Shown one piece after another: positions 1 through 8,329 of a stretch of 64,000 bases of DNA; position 1 is the first letter of the stretch; each line of letters starts with the position of its first letter. The notes beneath the pieces are model-generated. The model had not been told where the DNA came from, did no database searches, and saw nothing but the letters and a program-made list of their open reading frames with translations. A program made the translations under genes and the position numbers. This DNA is from Pseudomonas umsongensis. GTDB taxonomy: Bacteria; Pseudomonadota; Gammaproteobacteria; Pseudomonadales; Pseudomonadaceae. The stretch covers positions 64,501-128,500 of the forward strand of contig NZ_NIWU01000003.1 of assembly GCF_002236105.1 (NCBI RefSeq), given 5' to 3'.

Positions 1-204
1 CATGATGAGCAGCTGATCACCCAGCGTCTGTCGCAACTTGAGCCCCAGGTCCAGAGTGACGAAGTTGTTACGCACCAACGCTTCCTGGCTCCCGGCCATC
101 TGCAGCACACTGACAAGACCGAGCAGTAACCCAAGCAGTGCGACAGTGATCAGTGCAGAAATGCTGAGGAAAAGCCGGGTCTGCAACTTCATCGCCGGTT
201 TCAT
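1..204 (-). CDS. kinB: Sensor histidine kinase KinB, N-terminal fragment (cut by window edge)
   Basis: Only the first 68 residues are in the window; the rest lies past position 1. The visible part has a short basic start (MKPAMKLQTRLF), one hydrophobic membrane helix at about residues 10-33, and the beginning of a periplasmic sensor region. The gene follows algB on the same strand with a 10-base gap, the usual algB-kinB arrangement. In Pseudomonas KinB is an inner-membrane kinase/phosphatase that controls AlgB phosphorylation and so alginate and virulence genes. The start is the first in-frame ATG after the algB stop; a second ATG four codons on is also possible. The name rests on context plus the N-terminal sequence, because the kinase domains are not visible. 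Confidence 0.85.
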   Translation of the reverse strand, partial: MKPAMKLQTRLFLSISALITVALLGLLLGLVSVLQMAGSQEALVRNNFVTLDLGLKLRQTLGDQLLIM

Positions 205-214
205 CGCCGCGAAC

Positions 215-1561
215 TCACAGGTTGTACTGCTTGCGCTTGCGGTACAGCGTCGACGCATCGATTCCCAAGGTCTTGGCGGCTTGATCCAGCGTGCCTGCGG
301 TGGCAAGGACGGCACCGATATGGGCCTTTTCCAGCTCATCCAGGCTTAACGGCGCACCAATACGCGGTGCGTTGTTGATCGGCGCTTCGGCCATGCCCAA
401 GTGGCTGATCTCGACCCGCTCCTGCGGGCAAATAATGCTCGCACGCTCCACTACGTTACGCAGCTCGCGAATGTTCCCCGGCCAGCGGTAACCCAGGAGC
501 GCTTCACGGGCCTCGTCGCTGAAACCCCGCGCCGGACGTGCATATTCCTTGACGAAACGGGCCAGAAACCGGTCTGCGAGGTTGAGAATGTCTTCCCGGC
601 GTTCGCGCAGTGGTGGCAGGTGCAACGTAATGACATTGAGCCGATACAACAGGTCCTCGCGGAAGCGCCCGTCGCGGACCATGTCTTCCAGGTTCTGGTT
701 GGTGGCCGCAAGAATGCGCACATCGGCCCGGCGCGTGACGGGGTCACCCACCCGCTCGTATTCCTTGTCTTGAATGAAGCGCAGCAACTTTGGTTGCAAA
801 ACCAAGGGAAAATCACCGATTTCGTCGAGAAACAAGGTTCCGCCATCAGCTTGGTTAACGCGCCCCAAGGTGCTTTCACTGGCACCGGTAAATGCACCCC
901 GGCTGTGGCCGAATAACTCGCTTTCCATGAGCTCGGCCGTCAGCGACGGACAGTTGATGGTGATACAGGATTTTTTCGAGCGCTTGCTCCAGCCGTGAAT
1001 CGCCTGGGACAACTCGCCTTTACCGGTGCCGGACTCCCCAAGGATCAGGATGTTGGCATCGGTATTGGCCACCTGGCGGGCGGTCTCGAGCACGACCTTC
1101 ATGGCCGGGCTGTGAGAGTCCAGACCTTCCTTGGGTTTACGCATCTCACCTTCCAGAGCCTCCAGACGAGCCGACAATTGCCGCACTTCCAGCTGTTTGG
1201 CCGTGGCCAAGCGCAATTGATCGGGGCTGCACGGCTTGACCAGATAATCCGCGGCACCCGCCTGAATCGCATCAACGGCGGTGTCTACGGCCGAATGCGC
1301 GGTGACGATCACCACGCGCATCCATGGGGCCTGGATGCGCATCTGTGCCAGAACGTCCAGACCGTTGTCCTCCCCCAGGCGCAAATCGAGGAAGCACAGG
1401 TCGAAAACTTGACGTTGCAGCAAGGCTTCAGCTTGCGCAGCGCTGTTAGCGGTCGCAACGCTGTAGCCTTCATCTTCAAGGCAATAGCGGAAGGTTCGCA
1501 GGATGGCAGACTCATCATCTACCAGAAGAATGCGGCCTTGATGCTCAGTGGCGGATTCCAT
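215..1561 (-). CDS. algB: Sigma-54-dependent response regulator AlgB
   Basis: NtrC-family activator of 448 residues. A receiver domain (about 1-125) has acidic pocket D15/D16, phospho-acceptor D59 and K109. The AAA+ domain (about 150-380) has Walker A GESGTGKG (175-182) and the sigma-54 contact loop GAFTGA (222-227). A C-terminal Fis-type helix-turn-helix ends in TLYRKRKQY. In Pseudomonas AlgB activates alginate biosynthesis and other genes, controlled by KinB, which is encoded directly downstream. An AAGGAGCG ribosome site precedes the ATG. Length and sequence match the AlgB family closely, and all catalytic motifs look intact. Confidence 0.97.
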   Translation of the reverse strand: MESATEHQGRILLVDDESAILRTFRYCLEDEGYSVATANSAAQAEALLQRQVFDLCFLDLRLGEDNGLDVLAQMRIQAPWMRVVIVTAHSAVDTAVDAIQAGAADYLVKPCSPDQLRLATAKQLEVRQLSARLEALEGEMRKPKEGLDSHSPAMKVVLETARQVANTDANILILGESGTGKGELSQAIHGWSKRSKKSCITINCPSLTAELMESELFGHSRGAFTGASESTLGRVNQADGGTLFLDEIGDFPLVLQPKLLRFIQDKEYERVGDPVTRRADVRILAATNQNLEDMVRDGRFREDLLYRLNVITLHLPPLRERREDILNLADRFLARFVKEYARPARGFSDEAREALLGYRWPGNIRELRNVVERASIICPQERVEISHLGMAEAPINNAPRIGAPLSLDELEKAHIGAVLATAGTLDQAAKTLGIDASTLYRKRKQYNL

Positions 1562-1996
1562 TTTCCTACGCTCCTTAAAGAATGATCTTGGTTAGTCCCG
1601 GAAAAATCGGGCAAGTTGCATGGTTTATTCTGATCCATTCCTGCCTTAGCAGGGTAGCTAACTCCTGTCCCCTCGCTGCAACGCCCGAAATTAGCTTACT
1701 GGAACGCAAAACCCCTTTATCAGAGATGCCTTGCGTCCATTTCTGACAGCCGCGCCCTCCTCTCAATTCAAAAAGATTGCGATGTGTTTGCCAAGAGTCG
1801 TGCATTACGCACGACCGGACGAGGGCTCATCGTGCAGGATGCGTCGACTCACATTCACACGACAAACATAACTTGTTGTTTTTAACGGTTTTTTTTAATA
1901 AAAAAAGCTGGCATGCAGGCTGCAATAACCTGATTAACGCAGGGCAAGAAACAAATGCCCTCAGTCTGATTTCCCCAGCGTGGGAGGAGCTTCAGG
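1562..1996. other. Intergenic region between divergent algB and a small membrane gene
   Basis: These 435 bases hold no convincing gene. They should contain the leftward promoter of algB and the rightward promoter of the small gene at 1997. I see a very A/T-rich patch at about 1870-1910 and a good ribosome site (GGGAGGAG) just before 1997. I could not identify a clear sigma-70, sigma-54 or AlgU promoter pair. Short ORFs here lack ribosome sites and look like chance. Confidence 0.5.
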
Positions 1997-2284
1997 ATGA
2001 ATCGCCAACTTGCCGCCCAATTGCATTTCTCGCCACTGCATGTTCAGCAAGGCCTGTTTGCGGTACTTGCACTGGTGATCACCTTGATCGCCGGTCAACA
2101 GTTTCTTCTATGGGAACAGAGTCAGCAGCCAGAAGCCCCGCGCATTTCGTTTGAGCATCCGACCCAAACCCATTTCAGCGCGGCAGGCAGCGGTTTGGTA
2201 GATAACACCCCGATGAGAATGATGGACGTCGACCAGGCGCAACCGGCCAATGAGATGCCCCGTCAGGAACGCTGGGTGTTCTGA
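1997..2284 (+). CDS. Small single-pass membrane protein of unknown function
   Basis: A 95-residue protein I do not recognise by function. It has a short N-terminal segment, one membrane helix at about residues 19-40 (LFAVLALVITLIAGQQFLLW), and then a polar, Pro/Gln-rich tail of about 55 residues, predicted periplasmic by topology. A strong GGGAGGAG ribosome site sits 8 bases before the ATG. It is followed 71 bases later by the DUF1328 gene on the same strand, so the two may be co-transcribed. A real gene is likely because of the ribosome site, the membrane segment, and its compact fit between algB and DUF1328. Confidence 0.75.
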   Translation: MNRQLAAQLHFSPLHVQQGLFAVLALVITLIAGQQFLLWEQSQQPEAPRISFEHPTQTHFSAAGSGLVDNTPMRMMDVDQAQPANEMPRQERWVF

Positions 2285-2355
2285 GCACATCAACTTGGTG
2301 CGCTCGACGCGCCGGGATAGCAACACCTCTTAATAGAAGCGTAAGGAGAATCATC

Positions 2356-2520
2356 ATGTTGAGCTGGGCAATCACGTTCCTGATCATTGCCATTGTCGCC
2401 GCCGTCCTGGGCTTCGGTGGTATCGCGGGCACCGCCACGGGTATCGCCAAGATTCTCTTTGTCGTGTTCCTGGTGATGTTCATTGCATCTTTCTTCTTTA
2501 GCCGTCGCGGTCGTGGCTGA
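2356..2520 (+). CDS. DUF1328 (UPF0391) small membrane protein
   Basis: A 54-residue, almost entirely hydrophobic protein starting MLSWAITFLIIAIVAAVLGF and ending FFFSRRGRG. It has two membrane helices separated by a glycine-rich turn (GFGGIAGTATG) and a basic C-terminus. This is the typical form of the DUF1328/UPF0391 family of inner-membrane proteins, whose biochemical function is unknown. A strong TAAGGAG ribosome site lies 8 bases upstream. A hairpin 16 bases after the stop may end the transcript. Confidence 0.92.
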   Translation: MLSWAITFLIIAIVAAVLGFGGIAGTATGIAKILFVVFLVMFIASFFFSRRGRG

Positions 2521-2536
2521 ACAAAGTTCAAGACGC

Positions 2537-2559
2537 GAAAGAAGCACATCGCTTCTTTC
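2537..2559 (+). terminator. Hairpin after the DUF1328 gene, weak terminator
   Basis: A perfect 9-base stem (GAAAGAAGC / GCTTCTTTC) with a 5-base loop, starting 16 bases past the stop codon. The following run is TTCTTTCCC-like and not a clean U-tract, so termination strength is uncertain. Confidence 0.5.
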
Positions 2560-3182
2560 CCACTGCGCCACCTGAGGAAGGAAAGGCGCATGACCAAGGG
2601 GTCGGGACGTTCTGCCTGCTTCAGGGGCGGAGTGACCTACGGGTACAGGGAGTGCCTGCGCAAGGGCCGGGTCAGGTAAAGCTGCCACGCAAGTTCGCCG
2701 GCCGAGTTGGGTTCGACGAGCTTGCGTAGTGCTTGAAGGTTGCAGCACCTGCGGGAAAAGTCCCCAAGGGCGTCATGAGCGACCGTACATCGAGAAAAAT
2801 CGCCTTTCTTTTGCGCTCATATCTCTGCGCAGATCTGCTGAATTCCAATCATTTTGACACCCTTCCCCGCTGTTCAAAAAACATACAATCTGCTCTGTAA
2901 TGGCCGGTTCACGGCACTTATGCCTGCCAATATGTCGTATTCGAACCGGTTGGGACGCGCGTTTCACTCAAAAAACCTCATGCCGATTCGGCATAGGGTA
3001 GGCGTTTACGGCATTAGACGTCGCTTCCTTGCATCGGAATAGTTGCGCCTTTTTTCGCCTGCCAGAGAGCCATTAACAAGCGCTCCGGGGCTCCTTATAC
3101 GGGGGCAAGTGCTCTGACGTTTTCGCCACAAGCGAGGCCGTTCATGCATCTGCCCGAGTCAAACTGAAGTAAGGGTAAAGAT
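2560..3182. other. Gene-free region upstream of gltP
   Basis: About 620 bases without a supportable gene; the ORFs on both strands lack ribosome sites and family resemblance. The region should include the gltP promoter. The only clear element I see is a 15-base palindrome at 2980-2994. A TAAGGGTAAAG ribosome site directly precedes gltP. I could not find a properly spaced -35/-10 pair. Confidence 0.45.
2980..2994. promoter_or_regulatory. Palindrome upstream of gltP, candidate operator
   Basis: ATGCCGA-T-TCGGCAT is a perfect 7-base inverted repeat, about 190 bases before the gltP start. Its size suits a dimeric regulator, but no regulator is encoded nearby and I cannot name one. Confidence 0.3.
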
Positions 3183-4514
3183 ATGAAGAAGGCAAAGCTT
3201 AGCCTCGCCTGGCAGATCCTCATCGGTCTGGTATTGGGGATTGCAATCGGTGCGCTGCTCAACCATTTCAGTGCCGAAAAAGCCTGGTGGATCAGCAACG
3301 TCCTGCAACCGGCAGGCGATATCTTTATCCGTCTGATCAAGATGATCGTAATTCCGATCGTCATATCTTCCCTGATCGTCGGCATTGCTGGCGTCGGTGA
3401 CGCCAAGAAACTTGGGCGCATCGGCCTCAAGACCATCATCTACTTCGAGATCGTCACCACCATCGCCATTGTGGTGGGTCTGCTGCTGGCCAACCTGTTC
3501 CATCCAGGTGCCGGTATCGACATGAGCACCCTGGGCACTGTGGACATTTCCAAGTACCAGGCAACAGCTGCTGAGGTTCAGCATGAACATGCGTTCATCG
3601 AAACCATCCTCAACCTGATCCCGTCGAATATCTTCGCGGCCATGGCTCGCGGCGAAATGCTGCCGATCATTTTCTTCTCTGTGCTGTTCGGCCTCGGTTT
3701 GTCGAGCTTGCAGGCGGACCTGCGCGAACCGCTGGTGAAGATGTTCCAGGGCGTTTCGGAAAGCATGTTCAAGGTCACCCACATGATCATGAACTACGCA
3801 CCGATCGGCGTATTCGCACTGATCGCGGTGACCGTGGCCAACTTCGGCTTCGCTTCCCTGCTGCCACTGGCAAAACTGGTCATCCTGGTTTACTTCGCCA
3901 TCGCCTTCTTCGCCTTCGTGGTGCTGGGCCTGATCGCTCGACTGTTCGGCTTCTCGGTGCTCAAGCTGATGCGCATCTTCAAGGATGAGCTGGTACTGGC
4001 CTACTCCACCGCCAGCTCCGAAACCGTGCTGCCGCGTGTGATCGAAAAAATGGAAGCCTATGGCGCGCCCAAAGCCGTTTGCAGCTTCGTCGTGCCAACC
4101 GGTTACTCGTTCAACCTGGACGGTTCGACCCTGTACCAGAGCATTGCGGCCATCTTCATTGCCCAGCTCTATGGCATCGATCTGTCGATCAGCCAGCAAT
4201 TGCTGCTGGTGCTGACCCTGATGGTCACCTCCAAGGGCATCGCCGGTGTACCTGGCGTGTCCTTCGTAGTCCTGCTCGCTACCCTGGGCAGCGTCGGCAT
4301 CCCGCTCGAAGGCCTGGCATTCATCGCCGGTGTCGACCGTGTCATGGACATGGCACGTACCGCTCTGAACGTGATCGGCAATGCCCTGGCCGTGCTGGTC
4401 ATCGCTCGTTGGGAAGGCATGTACGACGACGCCAAGGGCCAGCGCTACTGGAACTCCCTGCCGCACTGGCGCAGCAAGGAAAAGCTGCCAGCGGGTGAAA
4501 CCTCCAGCAACTAA
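3183..4514 (+). CDS. gltP: Proton/glutamate-aspartate symporter, DAACS family
   Basis: An inner-membrane dicarboxylate/amino acid:cation symporter of 443 residues, the usual GltP length. Several hydrophobic helices are visible from residue 8 onward. The family hallmarks are present: the serine-rich hairpin STASSETVLP (about 278-287) and the substrate/cation segment GYSFNLDGSTLYQ (about 305-317). It imports glutamate and aspartate with protons. It is transcribed alone, with a TAAGGGTAAAG ribosome site and a strong terminator 10 bases after the stop. A related DAACS substrate such as C4-dicarboxylates cannot be excluded from sequence alone. Confidence 0.93.
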   Translation: MKKAKLSLAWQILIGLVLGIAIGALLNHFSAEKAWWISNVLQPAGDIFIRLIKMIVIPIVISSLIVGIAGVGDAKKLGRIGLKTIIYFEIVTTIAIVVGLLLANLFHPGAGIDMSTLGTVDISKYQATAAEVQHEHAFIETILNLIPSNIFAAMARGEMLPIIFFSVLFGLGLSSLQADLREPLVKMFQGVSESMFKVTHMIMNYAPIGVFALIAVTVANFGFASLLPLAKLVILVYFAIAFFAFVVLGLIARLFGFSVLKLMRIFKDELVLAYSTASSETVLPRVIEKMEAYGAPKAVCSFVVPTGYSFNLDGSTLYQSIAAIFIAQLYGIDLSISQQLLLVLTLMVTSKGIAGVPGVSFVVLLATLGSVGIPLEGLAFIAGVDRVMDMARTALNVIGNALAVLVIARWEGMYDDAKGQRYWNSLPHWRSKEKLPAGETSSN

Positions 4515-4524
4515 TGTAATACCA

Positions 4525-4554
4525 GACAAACCCCGGAGAAATCCGGGGTTTGTC
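4525..4554 (+). terminator. Rho-independent terminator of gltP
   Basis: A perfect 12-base stem GACAAACCCCGG / CCGGGGTTTGTC with a 6-base AGAAAT loop, followed by a T-rich stretch. It lies just after gltP and before the next gene at 4605. Confidence 0.85.
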
Positions 4555-4604
4555 GTTTCTGGCCACCCCGCTATCATTCGCGCATCTTTTGGGGGATTTG
4601 ACTG

Positions 4605-5834
4605 ATGCTTAATGGCCTGTGGCTTGGCTTCTTCATCGTGGCTGCCGTGTCGGCGCTGGCGCAATGGTTGATCGGCGGCAACGCCGGGATCTTCGCGGCG
4701 ATGGTGGAAAGCATCTTCGCCATGGCCAAGTTGTCCGTCGAAGTCATGGTCCTGCTGTTCGGTACCCTCACCCTGTGGTTGGGCTTTCTGCGGATCGCCG
4801 AGAAGGCCGGGATCGTCGAATGGCTGGCCAAGGCCCTCGGGCCGCTGTTCTTGCGCCTGATGCCGGAAGTCCCGCCTGGCCACCCCGCCATCGGTCTCAT
4901 CACCCTGAACTTCGCCGCCAACGGCCTGGGCCTGGACAACGCCGCCACGCCCATCGGCCTCAAGGCCATGAAGGCGCTGCAGGAGCTCAATCCCAGCGAT
5001 ACGATTGCCAGTAACGCGCAGATCCTGTTCCTGGTGCTCAACGCCTCCTCCCTGACCCTGCTGCCGGTGACGATCTTCATGTACCGCGCCCAGCAAGGTG
5101 CGCCCGACCCGACGCTGGTGTTCCTGCCGATCCTGCTCGCCACCAGTTGCTCGACCATTGTCGGTTTCCTGGCCGTAGCCTTCATGCAACGCCTGCGCGT
5201 CTGGGACCCGGTGGTGTTGGCGTACCTGATTCCCGGCGCCCTCGCCCTCGGCGGTTTCATGGCGCTTCTGGGAACGATGTCAGCGACCGCACTGGCGGGT
5301 TTGTCTTCGATCCTCGGCAACTTGACGCTATTTGGCTTGATCATGCTGTTTCTGGTGATTGGCGCGTTGCGCAAGGTCAAGGTCTACGAAGCGTTCGTCG
5401 AAGGCGCCAAGGAAGGCTTTGACGTGGCGAAGAACCTACTGCCATATCTGGTGGCGATGCTGTGCGCCGTAGGCGTGTTACGGGCGTCCGGCGCCCTGGA
5501 TTTCGGCCTGGACGGGATTCGTCACCTGGTGGAATGGGCCGGCTGGGACACGCGCTTCGTCGATGCGCTGCCAACGGCGATGGTCAAACCCTTCTCCGGC
5601 AGCGCCGCCCGGGCGATGCTGATCGAAACGATGAAAACATCGGGTGTGGACAGCTTCCCGGCACTGGTGGCGGCGACGGTTCAGGGCAGTACAGAAACCA
5701 CGTTCTATGTGCTGGCGGTGTACTTCGGCGCAGTGGGCATCCAGCGAGCGCGGCATGCGGTGGGGTGTGCGTTACTGGCGGAATTGGCCGGTGTACTGGG
5801 CGCCATCGGGGTCTGCTACTGGTTCTTCGGCTAA
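4605..5834 (+). CDS. Nucleoside-recognition (Gate) domain membrane protein, SpmA/SpmB-like fusion
   Basis: A 409-residue polytopic membrane protein with two Gate (nucleoside recognition) modules. The N-terminal half has the SpmA-like signature with NFAANGLGLDNAATPIGLKA (about 104-123). The C-terminal half has the SpmB-like signature MVKPFSGSAARAMLIE and VQGSTETTFYVLAVYFGAVG (about 325-385). Bacillus encodes these halves as separate sporulation proteins SpmA and SpmB; here they are one chain in a non-sporulating organism. The substrate is unknown, although the domain is shared with nucleoside transporters. It follows the gltP terminator, so it probably has its own promoter. Confidence 0.85.
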   Translation: MLNGLWLGFFIVAAVSALAQWLIGGNAGIFAAMVESIFAMAKLSVEVMVLLFGTLTLWLGFLRIAEKAGIVEWLAKALGPLFLRLMPEVPPGHPAIGLITLNFAANGLGLDNAATPIGLKAMKALQELNPSDTIASNAQILFLVLNASSLTLLPVTIFMYRAQQGAPDPTLVFLPILLATSCSTIVGFLAVAFMQRLRVWDPVVLAYLIPGALALGGFMALLGTMSATALAGLSSILGNLTLFGLIMLFLVIGALRKVKVYEAFVEGAKEGFDVAKNLLPYLVAMLCAVGVLRASGALDFGLDGIRHLVEWAGWDTRFVDALPTAMVKPFSGSAARAMLIETMKTSGVDSFPALVAATVQGSTETTFYVLAVYFGAVGIQRARHAVGCALLAELAGVLGAIGVCYWFFG

Positions 5835-5841
5835 CCACAAT

Positions 5842-5949
5842 CCCCTGTAGGAGCGAGCATGCTCGCGAAAAACGTCAACGATAACGCGGGGTGTCTGCTA
5901 ACCAGCGTTGCTTTGGCGTCCATCGCGAGCATGCTCGCTCCTACAGGGG
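5842..5949. repeat. REP palindrome pair (REPIN), GAGCGAGCATGCTCGCGA type
   Basis: Two inverted copies face each other. The left arm begins CCCCTGTAGGAGCGAGCATG and the right arm ends CTCGCTCCTACAGGGG, with about 55 bases between. It sits between two convergent genes (gate protein and the Mla-type operon), the usual place for Pseudomonas REP elements. Confidence 0.9.
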
Positions 5950-5962
5950 TTTTGCGCCAGGT

Positions 5963-6589
5963 TCATGGCCTTGGGGGCGGTGCGACTTTTTGCCCTTGCT
6001 CAACCGCCCACGCCACCACCTGCGTCGTCAGTTGATCGCTGGCCTGGCCAAATCCGGCCACCACCGCCGGCACCTTCACATCACTCAAAGGCTGGCGAAC
6101 TTCAAAACGCTTGCTGGCGAGGATGCGCTGGTCATAACCACGCACCAGCAAGGCGTCCAGGCGCACGATCACGCCGGCGTTTGTACCCTGATATTCGGTC
6201 TGAAACGCCTGCAAGCTGCCACCCAGTTCCAGGTCCGCCTGGAAGTTGCTGTCATCGGTGCTCAGCAGCGTCACCCGGCCATCACGCTGGAAACCATCGA
6301 GCAGGCGATTGCGCATCAGCACCGGCGCTGGGTCGCTCCAACGTGCGCCCTTATAGCTGCTGATCACGTCGCCTTGGGGGATGACGGCGATGTTGGGGCT
6401 GTTCAACGCTTCACTGGCCTGGGGTTTGTTCAGGCGCAACGACCAGCGCTGCGGCGTGGCGTGAGCAGGCGCCACACTGCTTTGCGCCGAAGGCAATCGA
6501 TAGAGATCGAAGGGTTCGGGCTTGGGCAGGATCGAGCAGGCGCTGATCAACGTGAAGCTGGTGAGGAGGGCGAGGGTAGACAGCTTCAT
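5963..6589 (-). CDS. ABC-type lipid transport auxiliary lipoprotein, PqiC-like
   Basis: A 208-residue lipoprotein. The signal peptide MKLSTLALLTSFTLISAC has a lipobox (LISAC) with Cys18; position +2 is Ser, consistent with the outer membrane. The body resembles the PqiC/ABC-transport auxiliary family (DUF330-like), with the typical early F-x-L-Y-R-L-P. It is the last gene of the leftward Mla/MCE-type operon and overlaps the MCE gene by 4 bases (ATGA), so the two are translationally coupled. By analogy with PqiABC it probably helps the MCE protein move phospholipids across the periplasm. Confidence 0.85.
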   Translation of the reverse strand: MKLSTLALLTSFTLISACSILPKPEPFDLYRLPSAQSSVAPAHATPQRWSLRLNKPQASEALNSPNIAVIPQGDVISSYKGARWSDPAPVLMRNRLLDGFQRDGRVTLLSTDDSNFQADLELGGSLQAFQTEYQGTNAGVIVRLDALLVRGYDQRILASKRFEVRQPLSDVKVPAVVAGFGQASDQLTTQVVAWAVEQGQKVAPPPRP

Positions 6590-7524
6590 GGGGTGAACTC
6601 CTTGTTCTTGTCACTGCCCAGCAGGTAACCGCTGGGGTTGGCCTCAAGGCGCTGGGAGATGGAGCGCAACGAGGTCAGGGTTTCCCGCAGCTCGCGTATT
6701 GCCGGCGCCAGGCCATTGAGGCCCTGCATGCCGCTGTTCAACGAGTCCTGATTGGTGCTGAGCAGCTTGTTGATCGTCGCGCTGCTCTGTTCCAGGGATT
6801 TCATGGCTTGTTCGGCGCTGCCGAACATCTGCTTGCCCTGATCATTGAGCAAGCCGTTGGCGCTGCGCATCAGCGTCGACGTCTGTTCCATCATGGTGCT
6901 GGCCTGTTTGCCGACCGCCGCCAGTTGCTGCATGGCCTGGCGGATATCGCCACGCTGGTCGGCGATGGTGCCGGTGGTGACTTCAAGATGTTCCAGGGTC
7001 TTACTGATACGCTCGATGTTTTCCGTGGAAAACATCAGGTTGGCGTTGTGCATCAGCATGTTCACCCCGGCCATGAGGTCGTTGCTGTCATTGAGCAATC
7101 GGGCGATGGGCGAGGGCGAAGCGACAATGGTCGGCAGTTTGCCGTCCTTGCCCTTGAGTGGCGGGCTCTGGGGCGTACCGCCGCTGAGCTGGATGATCGA
7201 TGTTCCGGTGACCCCGGTCAGCGCCAGCTTGGCCTGGGTATCTTCCTTGATCGGTGTGTCGCCACCCAGACGAATCCTGGCCAGCACCCGACGCGGGTCT
7301 TTCGGGTCCAGCCGCAGCAGCACGACATCGCCGACCTTGATCCCGCTGTACTGCACCGGGCTGCCCTTGGATAGACCACTGACCGCCTCGTTGAACACAA
7401 CCTCGTAGTCCTTGAACTCGGTGTCGACACTGGACTTGGCCAGCCAAAGGCCAAAGAGCAGGGCGCCTGTCACCACAATCACGGTGAACAGGCCGATCAA
7501 TACATGATGGGCTCGGGTTTCCAT
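6586..7524 (-). CDS. MCE-domain protein, MlaD-like periplasmic lipid carrier subunit
   Basis: A 312-residue protein with one N-terminal membrane anchor (about 8-30) and an MCE domain (about 38-117; YSGIKVGDVVLLRLDPKDPR and LTGVTGTSIIQLSGG). A long helical tail (about 150-295) is rich in Gln, Ser and Met. In this family the MCE domains form a hexameric ring bound to an inner-membrane ABC transporter and conduct lipids. The long C-terminal helix would suit a longer tunnel than E. coli MlaD, which is shorter. It follows the ATPase gene after one base and overlaps the lipoprotein gene. Confidence 0.92.
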   Translation of the reverse strand: METRAHHVLIGLFTVIVVTGALLFGLWLAKSSVDTEFKDYEVVFNEAVSGLSKGSPVQYSGIKVGDVVLLRLDPKDPRRVLARIRLGGDTPIKEDTQAKLALTGVTGTSIIQLSGGTPQSPPLKGKDGKLPTIVASPSPIARLLNDSNDLMAGVNMLMHNANLMFSTENIERISKTLEHLEVTTGTIADQRGDIRQAMQQLAAVGKQASTMMEQTSTLMRSANGLLNDQGKQMFGSAEQAMKSLEQSSATINKLLSTNQDSLNSGMQGLNGLAPAIRELRETLTSLRSISQRLEANPSGYLLGSDKNKEFTP

Positions 7525-7525
7525 G

Positions 7526-8329
7526 TCAGACCTCGTTGAGCTGTTGAGCGGCCGTCAGCGCCGCGCGGCCGCGAGGGCCATGGAAGTATTCGTGAATCCA
7601 TGCATCGTCGGTTTCCGAGACGACATCAATGGCATCGGCCACCAGCACTTTCTTCTGCGCCAGCACCGCCACGCGGTCGGTGATGGTGTAGAGCGTGTCG
7701 AGGTCGTGGGTCACCAGGAACACGCTAAGGCCCAAGGCATCGCGCAGGGTCAGGATCAGTTGATCGAAGGCGGCGGCACCAATCGGATCGAGACCGGCGG
7801 TGGGCTCGTCGAGAAACAGGATGTCCGGGTCCAGCGCCAAGGCCCGTGCCAGTGCCGCACGCTTGATCATGCCGCCGGACAGGGACGCGGGGTACTTGTC
7901 CGCCGCCGACAGCGGCAAGCCAGCCAGGGCCAGTTTTACCGCCGCCAAGTGCTCGGCATCGTCACGGCTCAATCCCGCGTGTTCGATCAGGGGCAGGGCG
8001 ACGTTCTCGGTCACCGTCAACGAAGAGAACAGGGCGCCTTTCTGGAACAGCACTCCAAAGCGCCGTTCGATCAGGGAGCGCTCGTGCTCAGGCAGGGTCG
8101 GCAGGTTTTTACCGAAGACTTTCACCACGCCCTCGCTGGGCTGGCGCAAACCGACGATGCTGCGCAGCAGCACGGACTTACCGCTGCCGGAACCACCGAC
8201 CACGGCCAGGATCTCGCCCTTGTACAGATCCAGATCGAGGTTTTCGTGCACGCTCTGGCTACCGAAACGATTGCACAGCCCACGGACTTCGATCACCGCC
8301 TCGGCGGGCGCTCGGGGTAAACGACTCAC
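7526..8329 (-). CDS. ABC transporter ATPase, MlaF-like
   Basis: A cytoplasmic nucleotide-binding subunit of about 267 residues. Walker A is GGSGSGKS (about 45-52), the Q-loop is LFQKGALFSSLTV, the signature is LSGGM (about 150-154), Walker B is ILFLDEPTAGLDP, and the switch His lies in VTHD. FQ-GALF-SLTV-ENV and the LSGGM-KR-A-ARA pattern are typical of MlaF/Mkl-type retrograde lipid ATPases. I chose the GTG at 8329, whose GTGA overlaps the permease stop and lies 8 bases after GGAGATG. A TTG three bases earlier is possible. It energises the operon's permease. Confidence 0.93.
   Translation of the reverse strand: MSRLPRAPAEAVIEVRGLCNRFGSQSVHENLDLDLYKGEILAVVGGSGSGKSVLLRSIVGLRQPSEGVVKVFGKNLPTLPEHERSLIERRFGVLFQKGALFSSLTVTENVALPLIEHAGLSRDDAEHLAAVKLALAGLPLSAADKYPASLSGGMIKRAALARALALDPDILFLDEPTAGLDPIGAAAFDQLILTLRDALGLSVFLVTHDLDTLYTITDRVAVLAQKKVLVADAIDVVSETDDAWIHEYFHGPRGRAALTAAQQLNEV

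Noticed and set aside
3159..5189. 676-codon open frame antisense to gltP and the gate protein
   Set aside because: It is low-complexity (Gln/Gly/Asp/His-rich), has no ribosome site, and is a third-position G+C shadow of two clear genes.
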